Positions 53,965-63,056 of a stretch of 64,000 nt of DNA are shown in pieces. Below the pieces are notes generated by a model. The model did not search any database. It was not told where the DNA came from and saw nothing but the letters and a program-made list of their open reading frames with translations. Source of the DNA: Lentilactobacillus senioris DSM 24302 = JCM 17472 (GTDB lineage Bacteria; Bacillota; Bacilli; Lactobacillales; Lactobacillaceae); the NCBI RefSeq assembly GCF_001436555.1, contig NZ_AYZR01000004.1, forward strand, positions 186,001-250,000, in the 5' to 3' direction. Position 1 is the stretch's first letter. Each line of letters begins with the position of its first letter. A program made the translations under genes and the position numbers.

Positions 53965-55767
53965 TTATAGTTTTTTACGAATTCCACGGGCACGAAGAGC
54001 GTATAAAATAGTGACGGTATCTACTACTTCTTGAAATAGGGCCCCAATAATAGTGGGAATAATTCCGGTAGCTGCGATTAACATTAAGATGGTACAAATT
54101 GCAATTCCGATTAATACCGCTTCCTTGGCAATAAGCATCGTATCCTTAGCGATTTTAATCGCTGCTGGCACTAATCCGAGGTTATCCTTCATAATTACCA
54201 CGTCAGCCGATTCACTGGCTGCAGTGGCTCCGTAAGCCCCCATAGCGAAGCCAACATCGGCAGTGGCTAGGGAAGGAGCATCATTAACTCCGTCACCAAC
54301 CATTCCGACTGGTCGTAGGTCTTTAGGAGTTGTTTTTAACACAGTAATCTTTTCAGCGGGAAGCTTGGGAGCGAAGACTTGATCAATCCCCACTTCTGCG
54401 GCAATTTGCTCAGCAATAGCTCGGCGATCTCCTGAGATCATCATTAGGTTATGAATTCCTAAGTCATGAAGTTCACTCATTACCGCTGGTCCCTCTGGTC
54501 GAAGTTCATCGGTAAGGGTGATGTAACCGGCATAATCACCATCGACTGATACAAAAACACTAGTGGCGTCGACTTGCGGAGCATCATCTGCAACAAAACT
54601 AGCTTTACCTACTTTAACTAATTGGCCGTTAATTGTAGCTGAGACTCCTTGAGCGGTAACTTCTTGAACGTTAGTAGCCGGAGGAATGTTTTCACCGGCA
54701 GCACTGACTAGCGAACGGGCAAGGATATGTCCAGAATGTTGTTCTACTCCAGCGGCCAGAGAAAGTAATTCTGTTGGTGACCAGCCAGTTTCTGAATTGA
54801 TTTGATCAATAGTAAGATGGCCTTTAGTGATGGTACCGGTTTTATCAAATCCCAGTGATTTTAACGCGGCGGTTTTTTCAATTATTGAACCATTTTTGAT
54901 CACGATACCGTTACGACTAGCGCGGCTCATACCAGATACAAAAGCAATTGGGGCTGCTAAAATCAAAGGACAAGGCGAAGCTACCACGAGTACTTGCGCA
55001 AAACGTACTGGATCACCAGACAACCACCAGGCAACCCCGGCAATTACGTAAGCAGTGAGGGTAAACGGAACGGCGTAACGATCGGCCATGCGGACAAAGT
55101 GAGCCGGCTGACTATTAGCCTCTTGAACTAACTTAACGATACTTTGATATTGACTGTCAGCAGCTGTTTTAGTCGCTAACAAGGTGATGGCATTGTCACC
55201 ATTAACTGCTCCAGACATTACTAAATCACCAGCAAGTTTATCCACTGGCCGAGACTCACCGGTCAACGAAGACTCATCAACCGTAGTTTCTCCGGCAAGC
55301 AACTGACCGTCTACCGGTACGACTTCACCGGGCCTCACCGTTAAGCGATTACCCACTTTAACTGCATCAACATCAATATCAATGACTTGTTCATTAGTTT
55401 CTAATCGGTGGGCTACTCGCGGTGAATTAGCAACTAGCTCATGTAATTCTGCGTTAGCTTTATTAGCAGCGTAATCTTCCAAAGCGTCACCACCGGTTAA
55501 CATTAGCAATACAATCAAAGCTGCCCAAAATTCACCAACGGCTAGCGTGGCTACGATCGCTGTGATCGCCAATAAGTCCACACCAAAATTTCCCTTTCTC
55601 AGAGTTTGAACCATATCAATGAACATCAAAAGAGCTAGAATAGAACCTAAGACGGTAACTAGGATTTGAGCTGCTTTTACTTGGTTAAACCCAAAAGTTA
55701 ATATTAACGCGGCAATTCCGATTCCTAGGACCCACCAAAGACGCTTGTAATCACTGAATTTTTGCAT
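53965..55767 (-). CDS. P1B-type metal-transporting ATPase
   Basis: 600 residues from ATG 55767, with GGAGG 9 bases upstream; ATG 55776 overlaps that site. It has no N-terminal HMA metal-binding domain. Membrane motif ASPCPLILAAPIAF (SPC instead of CPC) is in helix 6. Actuator TGES (SSLTGESRP), phosphorylation site DKTGTITKG, nucleotide-site HP-like region EQHSGHILARS, and hinge VGDGVNDAP are all present. The SPC motif points to the P1B-4 or related group (Co, Fe, Zn or Cd) rather than copper. Monocistronic; no metal regulator is adjacent. Confidence 0.9.
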   Translation of the reverse strand: MQKFSDYKRLWWVLGIGIAALILTFGFNQVKAAQILVTVLGSILALLMFIDMVQTLRKGNFGVDLLAITAIVATLAVGEFWAALIVLLMLTGGDALEDYAANKANAELHELVANSPRVAHRLETNEQVIDIDVDAVKVGNRLTVRPGEVVPVDGQLLAGETTVDESSLTGESRPVDKLAGDLVMSGAVNGDNAITLLATKTAADSQYQSIVKLVQEANSQPAHFVRMADRYAVPFTLTAYVIAGVAWWLSGDPVRFAQVLVVASPCPLILAAPIAFVSGMSRASRNGIVIKNGSIIEKTAALKSLGFDKTGTITKGHLTIDQINSETGWSPTELLSLAAGVEQHSGHILARSLVSAAGENIPPATNVQEVTAQGVSATINGQLVKVGKASFVADDAPQVDATSVFVSVDGDYAGYITLTDELRPEGPAVMSELHDLGIHNLMMISGDRRAIAEQIAAEVGIDQVFAPKLPAEKITVLKTTPKDLRPVGMVGDGVNDAPSLATADVGFAMGAYGATAASESADVVIMKDNLGLVPAAIKIAKDTMLIAKEAVLIGIAICTILMLIAATGIIPTIIGALFQEVVDTVTILYALRARGIRKKL

Positions 55768-55817
55768 AGTGGCCATCCTCCGTAGTTTATAATCGTTATT
55801 ATCTAACCAGAGTATAA

Positions 55818-55860
55818 CAAAGGCGCAACTCACTGTCTAATTTGAGCGTTGCGCCTTTTT
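55818..55860 (-). terminator. Terminator of the ABC-TetR operon
   Basis: Arms AAAGGCGCAAC / GTTGCGCCTTT with a loop of about 18 bases, just past the tetR stop. The T run on the minus strand is short. Confidence 0.75.
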
Positions 55861-55862
55861 AG

Positions 55863-56513
55863 CTATTTATTGGGTGCTAATCCTCGTTCGAAAAATTCTG
55901 CTGTTTCAGTCAGAGTTTGCTCTAATTCAATGGGTGAAGAGAAGATAACAATTCGGGCTCCATATCCCAATAAAACGGAAATGATATATTGAAAAATGCG
56001 TTCATTATCCCAGTTGATTAACTTGTTCCGTTCCTTGAGTTGGTCAAATTGATGATATACTGCTGGCACAATTGTAGTAGTTATTAACTGGGTAAATTCT
56101 TTAACTGGTTGGGTTTGTTTTAAGATTTCTCCCAGTAGAATTCTGAGTTCCTTTTGGTTATCCCAAACGAATTGAAGGCGATCTTTGCCAATTGTAATGA
56201 TTAAATCCGAGATACTTTCAAATGGGTGGTTAGTGATCACCCGTTTAAATTCGGATGCCATCTGAGGAGTGACATCAGTAATGATTGGTTTTAATACGGC
56301 GGTGAGGAGTTGTTCCTTAGTTTTGAACCGTTTGTAAACTGTTCCTTCACTGACGTTTGCCAAGGTAGCAATTTGTTTAGTAGTGGTGTTATCAAACCCT
56401 TGAACGGCAAAAAGATCGAGGGCAGCTTGTAGTACCTGCTTTTGCTTGGCGGGTAGTTCTTGGTCATCTTGCAGATTGTTTTGGAATAAATCCCTGAGTG
56501 GGGTAGGGGGCAT
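55863..56513 (-). CDS. TetR-family transcriptional regulator
   Basis: 216 residues. TetR DNA-binding domain: KQKQVLQAALDLFAVQGFDN, TTTKQIATLANVSEGTVYKR, FKTKEQLLTAV. Ligand domain typical of exporter repressors. It is the third gene of the ATPase-permease-tetR operon, 21 bases after the permease, and probably represses the operon through the two GTGAGT dyads upstream of the ATPase gene. AAAGGACTG precedes the ATG. Confidence 0.92.
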   Translation of the reverse strand: MPPTPLRDLFQNNLQDDQELPAKQKQVLQAALDLFAVQGFDNTTTKQIATLANVSEGTVYKRFKTKEQLLTAVLKPIITDVTPQMASEFKRVITNHPFESISDLIITIGKDRLQFVWDNQKELRILLGEILKQTQPVKEFTQLITTTIVPAVYHQFDQLKERNKLINWDNERIFQYIISVLLGYGARIVIFSSPIELEQTLTETAEFFERGLAPNK

Positions 56514-56534
56514 AAAGTCAGTCCTTTCATTAAA

Positions 56535-57716
56535 TTAAACTTTTCGGTATTTACGCATACTGAAAATATTGACAATTACAAAGAAAATTAAAATGCCAAT
56601 TAGTACCGTAACTGGTTCCCAAATATCTATCAGGGTAGCTTGACGTTGAATTACATCAGTTAAAGCACTGGCGCCGTAATATAAAGGCATGAAGTGGGCG
56701 ATAACTTGCAACCAATTATCCATGCTAGACACAGGAACGATCCCTGAGAAAAAGACTTGTGGAATGACGAGAAGCGGGATGAATTGCATCATTTGAAATT
56801 CTGAGGCGGCAAACGAAGAAATGAAAAGCCCCATCGCTAATGCAACGAGAGCAATTAAAATACAAAGGGCCATTACCAACCACAGACTACCTAAGATCTG
56901 GACTTGTAACGCCCAGACACAGAATAAAACGACGATGATGGTTTGCAAAATCGCAAACAAACCGTAACCACCTAAATAACCGTAAATGATGTCGCTGCGT
57001 TTGATGGGAGTAGCCAGTAACCGGGAAAGCGTTCCGGAGTTTCGTTCGCCTAATAATGAGATGCCGGAAATCATGAAAACAAAGAAAAAGACTATGAAAC
57101 CAACAAAAATTGGTAGCATGGTAACGAAGAATGAAGCATTGCCGTTCGCGTACAGATAGTGAGATTTGGTGGTGTAATTAGTAGGGGCCTTTAGGTTAGA
57201 GGTACTCCTTTGGGTTTGCGAACTATTCGCGCTTTGGTTTGCGCTAGTTTGCGGTAATCGCGCACTTAAGGTTTGCAGTTGCTTTTGAGCTTGTTTTAAG
57301 GCGGAAGCTTGCTGTTTAGTCACGCTAGCTAATTGCTGAATTTTTAGTTTAGCTGCCCCACCCTGAATACTCTGTTTTAAAATGCCTGCTTGGGTTTGAT
57401 CTGCATTTTCGTAAGTCATTATCAATTGATCGCCCTTGGCGGTGAGGTAACCAGCGTAGTGATTTTGCCGGATTATTTCTTTAGCAGATTGGTCGCTGGT
57501 AACATGGTGGATTTTAACTTGCTTGTTGTCAATGGCTTTGACCACCTCGGTAGGTACGTTGTGCACGGCTAAGTCAGCGGTAGAATCGGAACCAGACTGG
57601 AATAAAAAGTACATCAAACCAAGCATTAATAATGGAGCAATGAACATCATTGCTAGGGTGCGTTTGTCACGAATCATTTCTTTGAAAATTCGTTTGAAGA
57701 CGGCTAAGATACTCAT
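56535..57716 (-). CDS. ABC-2 type exporter permease
   Basis: 393 residues. TM1 (TLAMMFIAPLLMLGLMYFLF), then a large outer domain of about 170 residues with a Gln/Ala-rich coiled-coil stretch (KQQASALKQAQKQLQTLSAR) and a Ser/Asn/Gln linker. A five-helix ABC2 core follows (FIVFFFVFMISGISLLGERN, TLSRLLATPIKRSDIIYGY, FFSGIVPVSSM). It resembles the YhfK/LinA-type drug or lipid exporters. The ATG overlaps the ATPase stop by one base (TAATG). Confidence 0.9.
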   Translation of the reverse strand: MSILAVFKRIFKEMIRDKRTLAMMFIAPLLMLGLMYFLFQSGSDSTADLAVHNVPTEVVKAIDNKQVKIHHVTSDQSAKEIIRQNHYAGYLTAKGDQLIMTYENADQTQAGILKQSIQGGAAKLKIQQLASVTKQQASALKQAQKQLQTLSARLPQTSANQSANSSQTQRSTSNLKAPTNYTTKSHYLYANGNASFFVTMLPIFVGFIVFFFVFMISGISLLGERNSGTLSRLLATPIKRSDIIYGYLGGYGLFAILQTIIVVLFCVWALQVQILGSLWLVMALCILIALVALAMGLFISSFAASEFQMMQFIPLLVIPQVFFSGIVPVSSMDNWLQVIAHFMPLYYGASALTDVIQRQATLIDIWEPVTVLIGILIFFVIVNIFSMRKYRKV

Positions 57717-58432
57717 TATTTTTGCCCCGCTTTCACAAAAACCTCTTCCAGACTATCAGTGTGGTACTTGGCCAATAATTCATCCGGAGTACCGGAAGTG
57801 ATGAAGTGACCGTCGCGAATCATCGCCAAGTTATCACATTGAGCGGCATCTTCCATTACGTGGGTGGTAATGATGATGGCCTTGCCGTTATCCCGTAGCC
57901 GGTTTAGTTCTTGCCAGATTTGTTGCCGAAGCTCGGGGTCAATCCCCACCGTAGGCTCGTCTAAAATTAGTAAATCGGGATCTGCTAATAGGGTTAGTGC
58001 AAGCGATAGCCGGCGTTTCATCCCACCAGAGTAGTTGCTGACGCGCCGATCTAAAAATTCCAAGAGATTGACGGTCCCAGCCGCATATTCAATGCGCGCC
58101 GGAATGTCTTTTTTAGCAATATGAAATAATTCGGCAAAGAATGTTAAGTTTTCTCGGCCGGTTAATAGTTCGTACAATGCATCGCTTTGAGCCATAAAAC
58201 CAATTTGGGCTAAGGTTTCTCGATTAGGCATCGGTTTACCTAATACAGTGACTTCTCCGGTATCTGGATCGTCCATTCCCATGATGATTTTTACTAGGGT
58301 GGTTTTTCCAGCTCCGGATGGTCCGATCAACCCCAGCGTTTGGTGACTGGTGACTTGTAAATTAATATTGTCCAAAACTACCTGATTGGCAAAGTGCTTA
58401 CTGACGTTGGTGACGGCAACTGCTAATGACAC
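57716..58432 (-). CDS. ABC exporter ATPase
   Basis: 238 residues. Walker A GLIGPSGAGKTTLVKIIMG, Q-loop IGFMAQSDALYELLTGRENL, signature NYSGGMKRRLSLALTLL, Walker B LLILDEPTVGIDPELRQQIW, H-loop IITTHVMEDA. It starts at GTG 58432 with AGGAGG and is the first gene of the operon. With the ABC-2 permease it forms a drug or lipid efflux pump. Confidence 0.94.
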   Translation of the reverse strand: MSLAVAVTNVSKHFANQVVLDNINLQVTSHQTLGLIGPSGAGKTTLVKIIMGMDDPDTGEVTVLGKPMPNRETLAQIGFMAQSDALYELLTGRENLTFFAELFHIAKKDIPARIEYAAGTVNLLEFLDRRVSNYSGGMKRRLSLALTLLADPDLLILDEPTVGIDPELRQQIWQELNRLRDNGKAIIITTHVMEDAAQCDNLAMIRDGHFITSGTPDELLAKYHTDSLEEVFVKAGQK

Positions 58433-58453
58433 GTAAATCGCCTCCTAAAATTT

Positions 58454-58519
58454 GTGAGTGGTGACTCACTTTAAATTTTAATTTCAGTATAAAGGTTTCG
58501 AAGTGAGTGTCAACTCACT
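58454..58519 (-). promoter_or_regulatory. Promoter with two TetR-type operators
   Basis: On the minus strand TTGACA (58508-58513) and TATACT (58486-58491) are spaced by 16 bases. Two dyads of the form GTGAGT-N4-ACTCAC lie at 58503-58518 (covering the -35) and 58454-58469 (downstream of the start point). Their centres are 49 bp apart. Confidence 0.82.
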
Positions 58520-58529
58520 GAAACTATAA

Positions 58530-58563
58530 ATAAAAATCATTCACCAAAGGTAAATGATTTTTG
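58530..58563 (-). terminator. etfA terminator
   Basis: Arms AAAAATCATT / AATGATTTTT just past the etfA stop. Confidence 0.85.
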
Positions 58564-58568
58564 GATAA

Positions 58569-59534
58569 TTATTTAGTTTTGGCTAATAAAGCAGTTAAAA
58601 ATTCGGTGGCGTCACCAACGTAACCGTAATCAGATTCAGCAAAAATAGGTGCATCAGGATCTGTATTGACAGAAACCACTTGTTTAGCGTTTTTAATTCC
58701 TACTATATACTGAACAGCCCCAGAAATTCCCAAATTAATTAATAGCTTTGGGGCAATAGTGTGACCACTTTGACCGATTTGAAGTTCGTGACCAAATTCT
58801 GGATTATCAGTCATTGGACGAGTCACACCTACCATACCGCCAAGTTGGTCTGCTAGTTGGTGAGCTAATTCGATGGTTTTAGGATTGTTGGCACCGCGAC
58901 CTAAAGCAATAACTATATTCGCATCACTAATATTCGCAGAACTATTGATCATTGGAACGGTTTCTGTAACCGTCATTTGAGTTTCAGGATGGAAAGTAAA
59001 TTCGGCATTAATTATCTCAGGAATTTTAGTAGAATCCAATTGAGCGTTAAAAGTATTGGGCCGAACAGTTGCCATTTGGGGTCGACTATCAGGACAAATA
59101 ATGTCACACATAATGTTGTCACCATAAGTAGGTTTTGCTTGGATTAAAAGATCATCTTCAAAAAACAGATCTAAACAGTCAGCGGTTAATCCAGTTTGAA
59201 GCTTAGCTTGTAATCTTGGAGCTACTGATCTACCAACTACCGTGGCTGGAAATAAAAAACTATTGGGACGTACGTCAGGGGTAATTTGAAAGAGAGCATC
59301 GGCGATTTCAGCGTCTGTGGCGTTAACAAACCGATCATCTTTGATAGTGATAATTTTATCTGGGCCGTATTGGCTAACAGTGGTTTCAGCATCAAAATTA
59401 GTTGCTTCAGGTAAAACTGCCACTACCGATTTTTGGTTAGAGATTGATTTAGCTTTGGTTAATAATTGTAAACTGGTGGGTTCAATTTTACTGCCGTTTA
59501 ATTGAATGTATACCCAAATTTCTTGATTATCCAT
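58569..59534 (-). CDS. etfA: Electron transfer flavoprotein alpha subunit
   Basis: 321 residues. The C-terminal FAD-binding domain is clear: VIALGRGANNPKTIELAHQL, VGVTRPMTDNPEF, IGQSGHTIAPKLLINLGISG, AVQYIVGIKNAKQVVSVNTD. The N-terminal domain pairs with EtfB. It is 12 bases after etfB and last in the acyl-CoA dehydrogenase-etfB-etfA operon. It carries electrons between the dehydrogenase and an unknown partner. Confidence 0.94.
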   Translation of the reverse strand: MDNQEIWVYIQLNGSKIEPTSLQLLTKAKSISNQKSVVAVLPEATNFDAETTVSQYGPDKIITIKDDRFVNATDAEIADALFQITPDVRPNSFLFPATVVGRSVAPRLQAKLQTGLTADCLDLFFEDDLLIQAKPTYGDNIMCDIICPDSRPQMATVRPNTFNAQLDSTKIPEIINAEFTFHPETQMTVTETVPMINSSANISDANIVIALGRGANNPKTIELAHQLADQLGGMVGVTRPMTDNPEFGHELQIGQSGHTIAPKLLINLGISGAVQYIVGIKNAKQVVSVNTDPDAPIFAESDYGYVGDATEFLTALLAKTK

Positions 59535-59546
59535 AATGAATTCCTC

Positions 59547-60323
59547 CTAGTAATCTAAATCCGACAGTAGTTCATTGACTGCCTCTGTTGGATCTTTAGC
59601 AAGCATAGTGGTTTGCTTAGCAGAAACTTCCGGGGCATAAACTTTTGTCACTTTAGTGGGGGATCCGGATTGACCGATTTGGGTTGGATCTAGGCTTAGA
59701 TCTTTTTCAGACCAAATGGTTAATGGCTTAACGAAACTTTGCATAATGTTAACCGGGGTGGCATAACGAGGTTGGTTAATATCTGCCCCCACGGTAACCG
59801 CTGCGGGTAAGCTTACTCGAATCTTTTGAGTGGCGTTGTCTAACTGGCGACTACCAGTAATGATATTGTTTTCTAGTAGTTCTAATTTGTCTGCAAAGGT
59901 TACTTGTGGCAGACTTAATTCTTCAGCCACAATCGGACCTACTTGACCAGTATCTGCATCAATTGATTGGCGTCCGAAGAGGACTAGATCAACGGCTCCA
60001 ATTTTTTGAATTGCTTGGGCTAATGAATAACCAGTGGCCAAAGTATCTGCTCCACCTAAGGCCCGAGAACTTAATAGAACCGCGGAATCTGCGCCCATAG
60101 CAAGGCCTTCACGTAAAGAGCTAGCGTAACTATCGGGACCCATACTAAGTAAAATTACTTCTCCACCAGCTTGTTCCTTTAAACGTAGTGCGGTTTCGAT
60201 AGCGTTTTTGTCGTAAGGATTAATGATGCCATCCACTCCAGAGCGAACTAAATTATTAGTTTTAGGATCTAATTTGACGCTATCGGTGTTAGGAACCTGT
60301 TTAATACAAACGATGATTTTCAT
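59547..60323 (-). CDS. etfB: Electron transfer flavoprotein beta subunit
   Basis: 258 residues. IIVCIKQVPNTDSVKLDPKT, GVDGIINPYDKNAIETALRL, VILLSMGPDSYASSLREGLA, GADSAVLLSSRALGGADTLA and LFGRQSIDADTGQVGPIVAE are all EtfB hallmarks. The INPYD and GRQxIDxDTxQVGP phrases resemble the EtfB of anaerobes, some of which bifurcate electrons; this is suggestive only. It lies 13 bases after the acyl-CoA dehydrogenase gene, with AGGAGGGG. Confidence 0.94.
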   Translation of the reverse strand: MKIIVCIKQVPNTDSVKLDPKTNNLVRSGVDGIINPYDKNAIETALRLKEQAGGEVILLSMGPDSYASSLREGLAMGADSAVLLSSRALGGADTLATGYSLAQAIQKIGAVDLVLFGRQSIDADTGQVGPIVAEELSLPQVTFADKLELLENNIITGSRQLDNATQKIRVSLPAAVTVGADINQPRYATPVNIMQSFVKPLTIWSEKDLSLDPTQIGQSGSPTKVTKVYAPEVSAKQTTMLAKDPTEAVNELLSDLDY

Positions 60324-60336
60324 GTGGCTGCCCCTC

Positions 60337-61458
60337 CTATTTATTAATTTCGGCTTTGGTAATTTCTAAATTCATTTTTTCGATTGAGCCCTCGGCTAGT
60401 TCCATGGCCCGAGCATCCCTAATTAAATGTTCAATTGGGTATTCGCGACTATAGCCGTAACCCCCTAATATCTGTAATACTTCGTCACCGCCCAAAACGG
60501 CAGCGCGACTACCATAGGATTTAGCCATGGCAGCGACTTCATCATATGCTTGTCCGGCTACTTTTTTGCTAGCGCCAGATTGATAAAGGTTACGGGTATT
60601 TTCCCTGGCGATGGCAACGTCAGTGATTTTTTGTTGGGTTACTTGTAATTGGTATAGGGGAGTGGTTAACGCTTTACGTTCCTTAGCATAATCGACCGCA
60701 ATGGTTAGTTCGTGATCTAAAATTCCCGCTAAAACTGCGCCCATTAATACTCGAGCATCCGCGTGAGCATTGTCACCAATTTCAAGCCCTTGACCGACCT
60801 CGCCGAGTAGGTGATAACTAGGGACCACGATGTGATCCATTACAATTTCACCAACTGGGACCCCCCGAAGTCCAATAAAATCTTCGCGCTTACCGAAGCT
60901 AAACCCTGGCATGTCTTTATCGACTACAAATACGGCGAGGCGATCATCTTCGGTCTTGGCTAGAACACAGTACACTTCTGCTAAACCACCGTTGGTGATC
61001 ATAATCTTGTCGCCAGAAATGACCCAGTTATCTCCCTGGCGAATAGCCCGGCTGCTGATTCCGGTAGGATTAGAACCACCAGATGGTTCGGTCTGGGAAA
61101 AAGCAAAAATTCGGTGAGCGGCGGAAGGCAAGTATTTGGCGTTTAATTCTGGTGAACCGTATTTAACAAACTGTTCGATAGTTTTAAAATGACCTTCCAA
61201 AGTAACTGCCATGCTGGCATTACCAGTGGCCATTCGTTCTAAGGCTTCGGCAGCAGCTTCGAAGTTGAAACCAGCGCCGCCATATTCTGCTGGCAGAGTA
61301 GTGGCTAACAAACCATTATCAACAACTTTTTGGAACAAACCGGCAGGGTAATCCTGTTGTTGGTCAATCTGCATATCTAAAGGAGCCAATTCGTTAGCGG
61401 TAAATTCTGTGATCATGTGTTGCAACATTTGGTTAGCAATTACTAGTTGGTTGGTCAT
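60337..61458 (-). CDS. Acyl-CoA dehydrogenase
   Basis: 373 residues, FAD enzyme of the short/medium-chain acyl-CoA dehydrogenase family. Landmarks: LPAEYGGAGFNFEAAAEALE, FAFSQTEPSGGSNPTGISSR (family signature 1), WVISGDKIMITNGGLAEVYC, FIGLRGVPVGEIVMDHIVVP, QILGGYGYSREYPIEHLIRD (signature 2) and AMELAEGSIEKM, which carries the candidate catalytic Glu. It is first in the operon with etfB and etfA. No CoA ligase, thiolase or enoyl-CoA hydratase is nearby, so the substrate is open. Confidence 0.92.
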   Translation of the reverse strand: MTNQLVIANQMLQHMITEFTANELAPLDMQIDQQQDYPAGLFQKVVDNGLLATTLPAEYGGAGFNFEAAAEALERMATGNASMAVTLEGHFKTIEQFVKYGSPELNAKYLPSAAHRIFAFSQTEPSGGSNPTGISSRAIRQGDNWVISGDKIMITNGGLAEVYCVLAKTEDDRLAVFVVDKDMPGFSFGKREDFIGLRGVPVGEIVMDHIVVPSYHLLGEVGQGLEIGDNAHADARVLMGAVLAGILDHELTIAVDYAKERKALTTPLYQLQVTQQKITDVAIARENTRNLYQSGASKKVAGQAYDEVAAMAKSYGSRAAVLGGDEVLQILGGYGYSREYPIEHLIRDARAMELAEGSIEKMNLEITKAEINK

Positions 61459-61505
61459 GATTATCAGTCCTTTGCTTTTTTATTCACAAACTATATTATT
61501 CCATA

Positions 61506-61534
61506 ATTATATATTTTAATATAATAAATATCAA
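61506..61534 (-). promoter_or_regulatory. Promoter of the acyl-CoA dehydrogenase-etfBA operon
   Basis: On the minus strand TTGATA (61529-61534) and TATAAT (61506-61511) have exactly 17 bases between them, about 48 bases before the gene start, with AAAGGACTG as ribosome-binding site. Confidence 0.75.
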
Positions 61535-61595
61535 TAAAAAATCCGAAATTAATTTGGTATAATGGTTTGAGACTAAGATGTGGCGGGAAAATATA

Positions 61596-62456
61596 ATGAA
61601 TATTGATAAATTTATAGCACAAAGAAAAAAATTAGGTTATTCGCAAAGTGAACTGGCTAAGGGAATTTGTACACAAGCAACTATTAGTAAGTTTGAAAAT
61701 AACGGCAAGATGATTTCAACTAAAATTTTAACCCAGTTATGTAATCGGTTAGGCTTGTCCTTAAGCGATTTGTTTCCCAATGCCGAAGTTGATCGGCAGC
61801 GACTATTTGCCAAATTGGAAGAAATTGGGTTTAACTTGGTGACCAGTGAATATCAATTGGTGCTAACGGAATTAGCAACGATTAGTGAGGCTACATTAAC
61901 GGATAACAACCTAAAAATGGAATATTTATTTATCAAGGGTTTTGCATTAGCGCTTAGCAAAACCAATCCGGCTGATGCAATTTTTTGTTTTGACCAAATT
62001 TTGAATGGCTTAGACGAAGCTCACCGAACCATTTATTCTCAGTTAGCTTACGTAGGCTTGGGAATTGCCTATGATCGCCAGGCAGATATTAACAGAGCTA
62101 GATTTTATTTTGAAAAAGTTCCCAATAAGTTACGGCTTACCACGGTTGATGCTAAAGCCAATATTTGGAAAACGATGTGCATGTTATTTTATACCGGCGA
62201 ATTTTACGGCCAACAAGCTGAGGTGGCTACCAGCAATCCATTGTTAGAACAGGTTATTGACCTGGGATCTCAAAATCATGTCACCTATTACGTGGCGCGA
62301 GCTCAATACCAATTAGCTGAAAACTATGTGCACGCTGGTCGGCCCCAAGCGCAATTAGCTGAAATTTTAGCCGATGCTACGGCCTTTGCTAAATTTAACC
62401 GTAACCAAAAATTACTAGATAAAATCACTAGGTTAAAGGAACAATTAAGCTCCTAA
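61596..62456 (+). CDS. Rgg-like transcriptional regulator (HTH-XRE plus TPR-like domain)
   Basis: 286 residues from ATG 61596; an in-frame ATG at 61578 is also possible, and neither has a strong ribosome-binding site. The N-terminal XRE domain reads IAQRKKLGYSQSELAKGI, CTQATISKFENNGKMIST, LCNRLGLSLSDLFPN. The remainder is a helical repeat region (AIFCFDQILNGLDEAHRTIY, LGIAYDRQADINRARFYFEK) as in Rgg/PlcR-type cytoplasmic peptide sensors. It is divergent from the acyl-CoA dehydrogenase operon and may control it. No pheromone-like small gene was found beside it. Confidence 0.8.
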   Translation: MNIDKFIAQRKKLGYSQSELAKGICTQATISKFENNGKMISTKILTQLCNRLGLSLSDLFPNAEVDRQRLFAKLEEIGFNLVTSEYQLVLTELATISEATLTDNNLKMEYLFIKGFALALSKTNPADAIFCFDQILNGLDEAHRTIYSQLAYVGLGIAYDRQADINRARFYFEKVPNKLRLTTVDAKANIWKTMCMLFYTGEFYGQQAEVATSNPLLEQVIDLGSQNHVTYYVARAQYQLAENYVHAGRPQAQLAEILADATAFAKFNRNQKLLDKITRLKEQLSS

Positions 62457-62526
62457 TTTCCACCTGGGGTTTTAGCGCTAGGTATGGTACGATACTTCTC
62501 ACACACTATTTAGAGGAGCAACGAAA

Positions 62527-63054
62527 ATGAAATTTGTAAATGTTGATGAAACGCTGCGAAACTATTGGGTGCGAGTTTATGATGGAGCCTTTCCAGCTGC
62601 AGAGCGCAAACCGTTTACCGAGTTGGTTGATCTAAATCAAGAAGCGGCCGTTCATATGAACATCATTCAAGAGGCAGGAATTAATTTAGGCTTGGCCTTT
62701 TTCTATGAGCTAACGCCAACTTCAATTTATCTAGTTTTTTTGGCAGTGGACCCAGCACAGCGGGGCCAAGGGTGGGGTTCTAAAATCCTAACCGAATTAA
62801 AGCGGCAATATCCAGATGGAATTGTCTTGGAAAGTGAACAGACGAATGCTGGAGCAACCAATGAGGAGCAACGGCAAAAACGGTACCGATTCTATCAGCG
62901 AAATGGTTTTACTGATAGTGGTTATTTGACGGATTTAACCGGGATGACCTTTCACGTGCTGACTACCGGACAGCCAGGATTAGTTGCTGGATATCAAGCA
63001 GCACTCCAAAAATTTGCCCTACCAGCAACGGTTACGGCACCTAAAGATAATTAA
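62527..63054 (+). CDS. GNAT-family N-acetyltransferase
   Basis: 175 residues. Acetyl-CoA motif A: VFLAVDPAQRGQGWGSKILT (Q/RxxGxG/A form). Strand 4-5 and the RYRFYQRNGFTDSGYL motif B are present. AGAGGAG upstream. Substrate unknown. Monocistronic with a compound terminator. Confidence 0.88.
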   Translation: MKFVNVDETLRNYWVRVYDGAFPAAERKPFTELVDLNQEAAVHMNIIQEAGINLGLAFFYELTPTSIYLVFLAVDPAQRGQGWGSKILTELKRQYPDGIVLESEQTNAGATNEEQRQKRYRFYQRNGFTDSGYLTDLTGMTFHVLTTGQPGLVAGYQAALQKFALPATVTAPKDN

Positions 63055-63056
63055 AT

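Noticed and set aside
61459-61595. Search for an Rgg pheromone gene near the regulator
   Set aside because: The spacer is AT-rich promoter DNA with no short hydrophobic peptide frame behind a ribosome-binding site.
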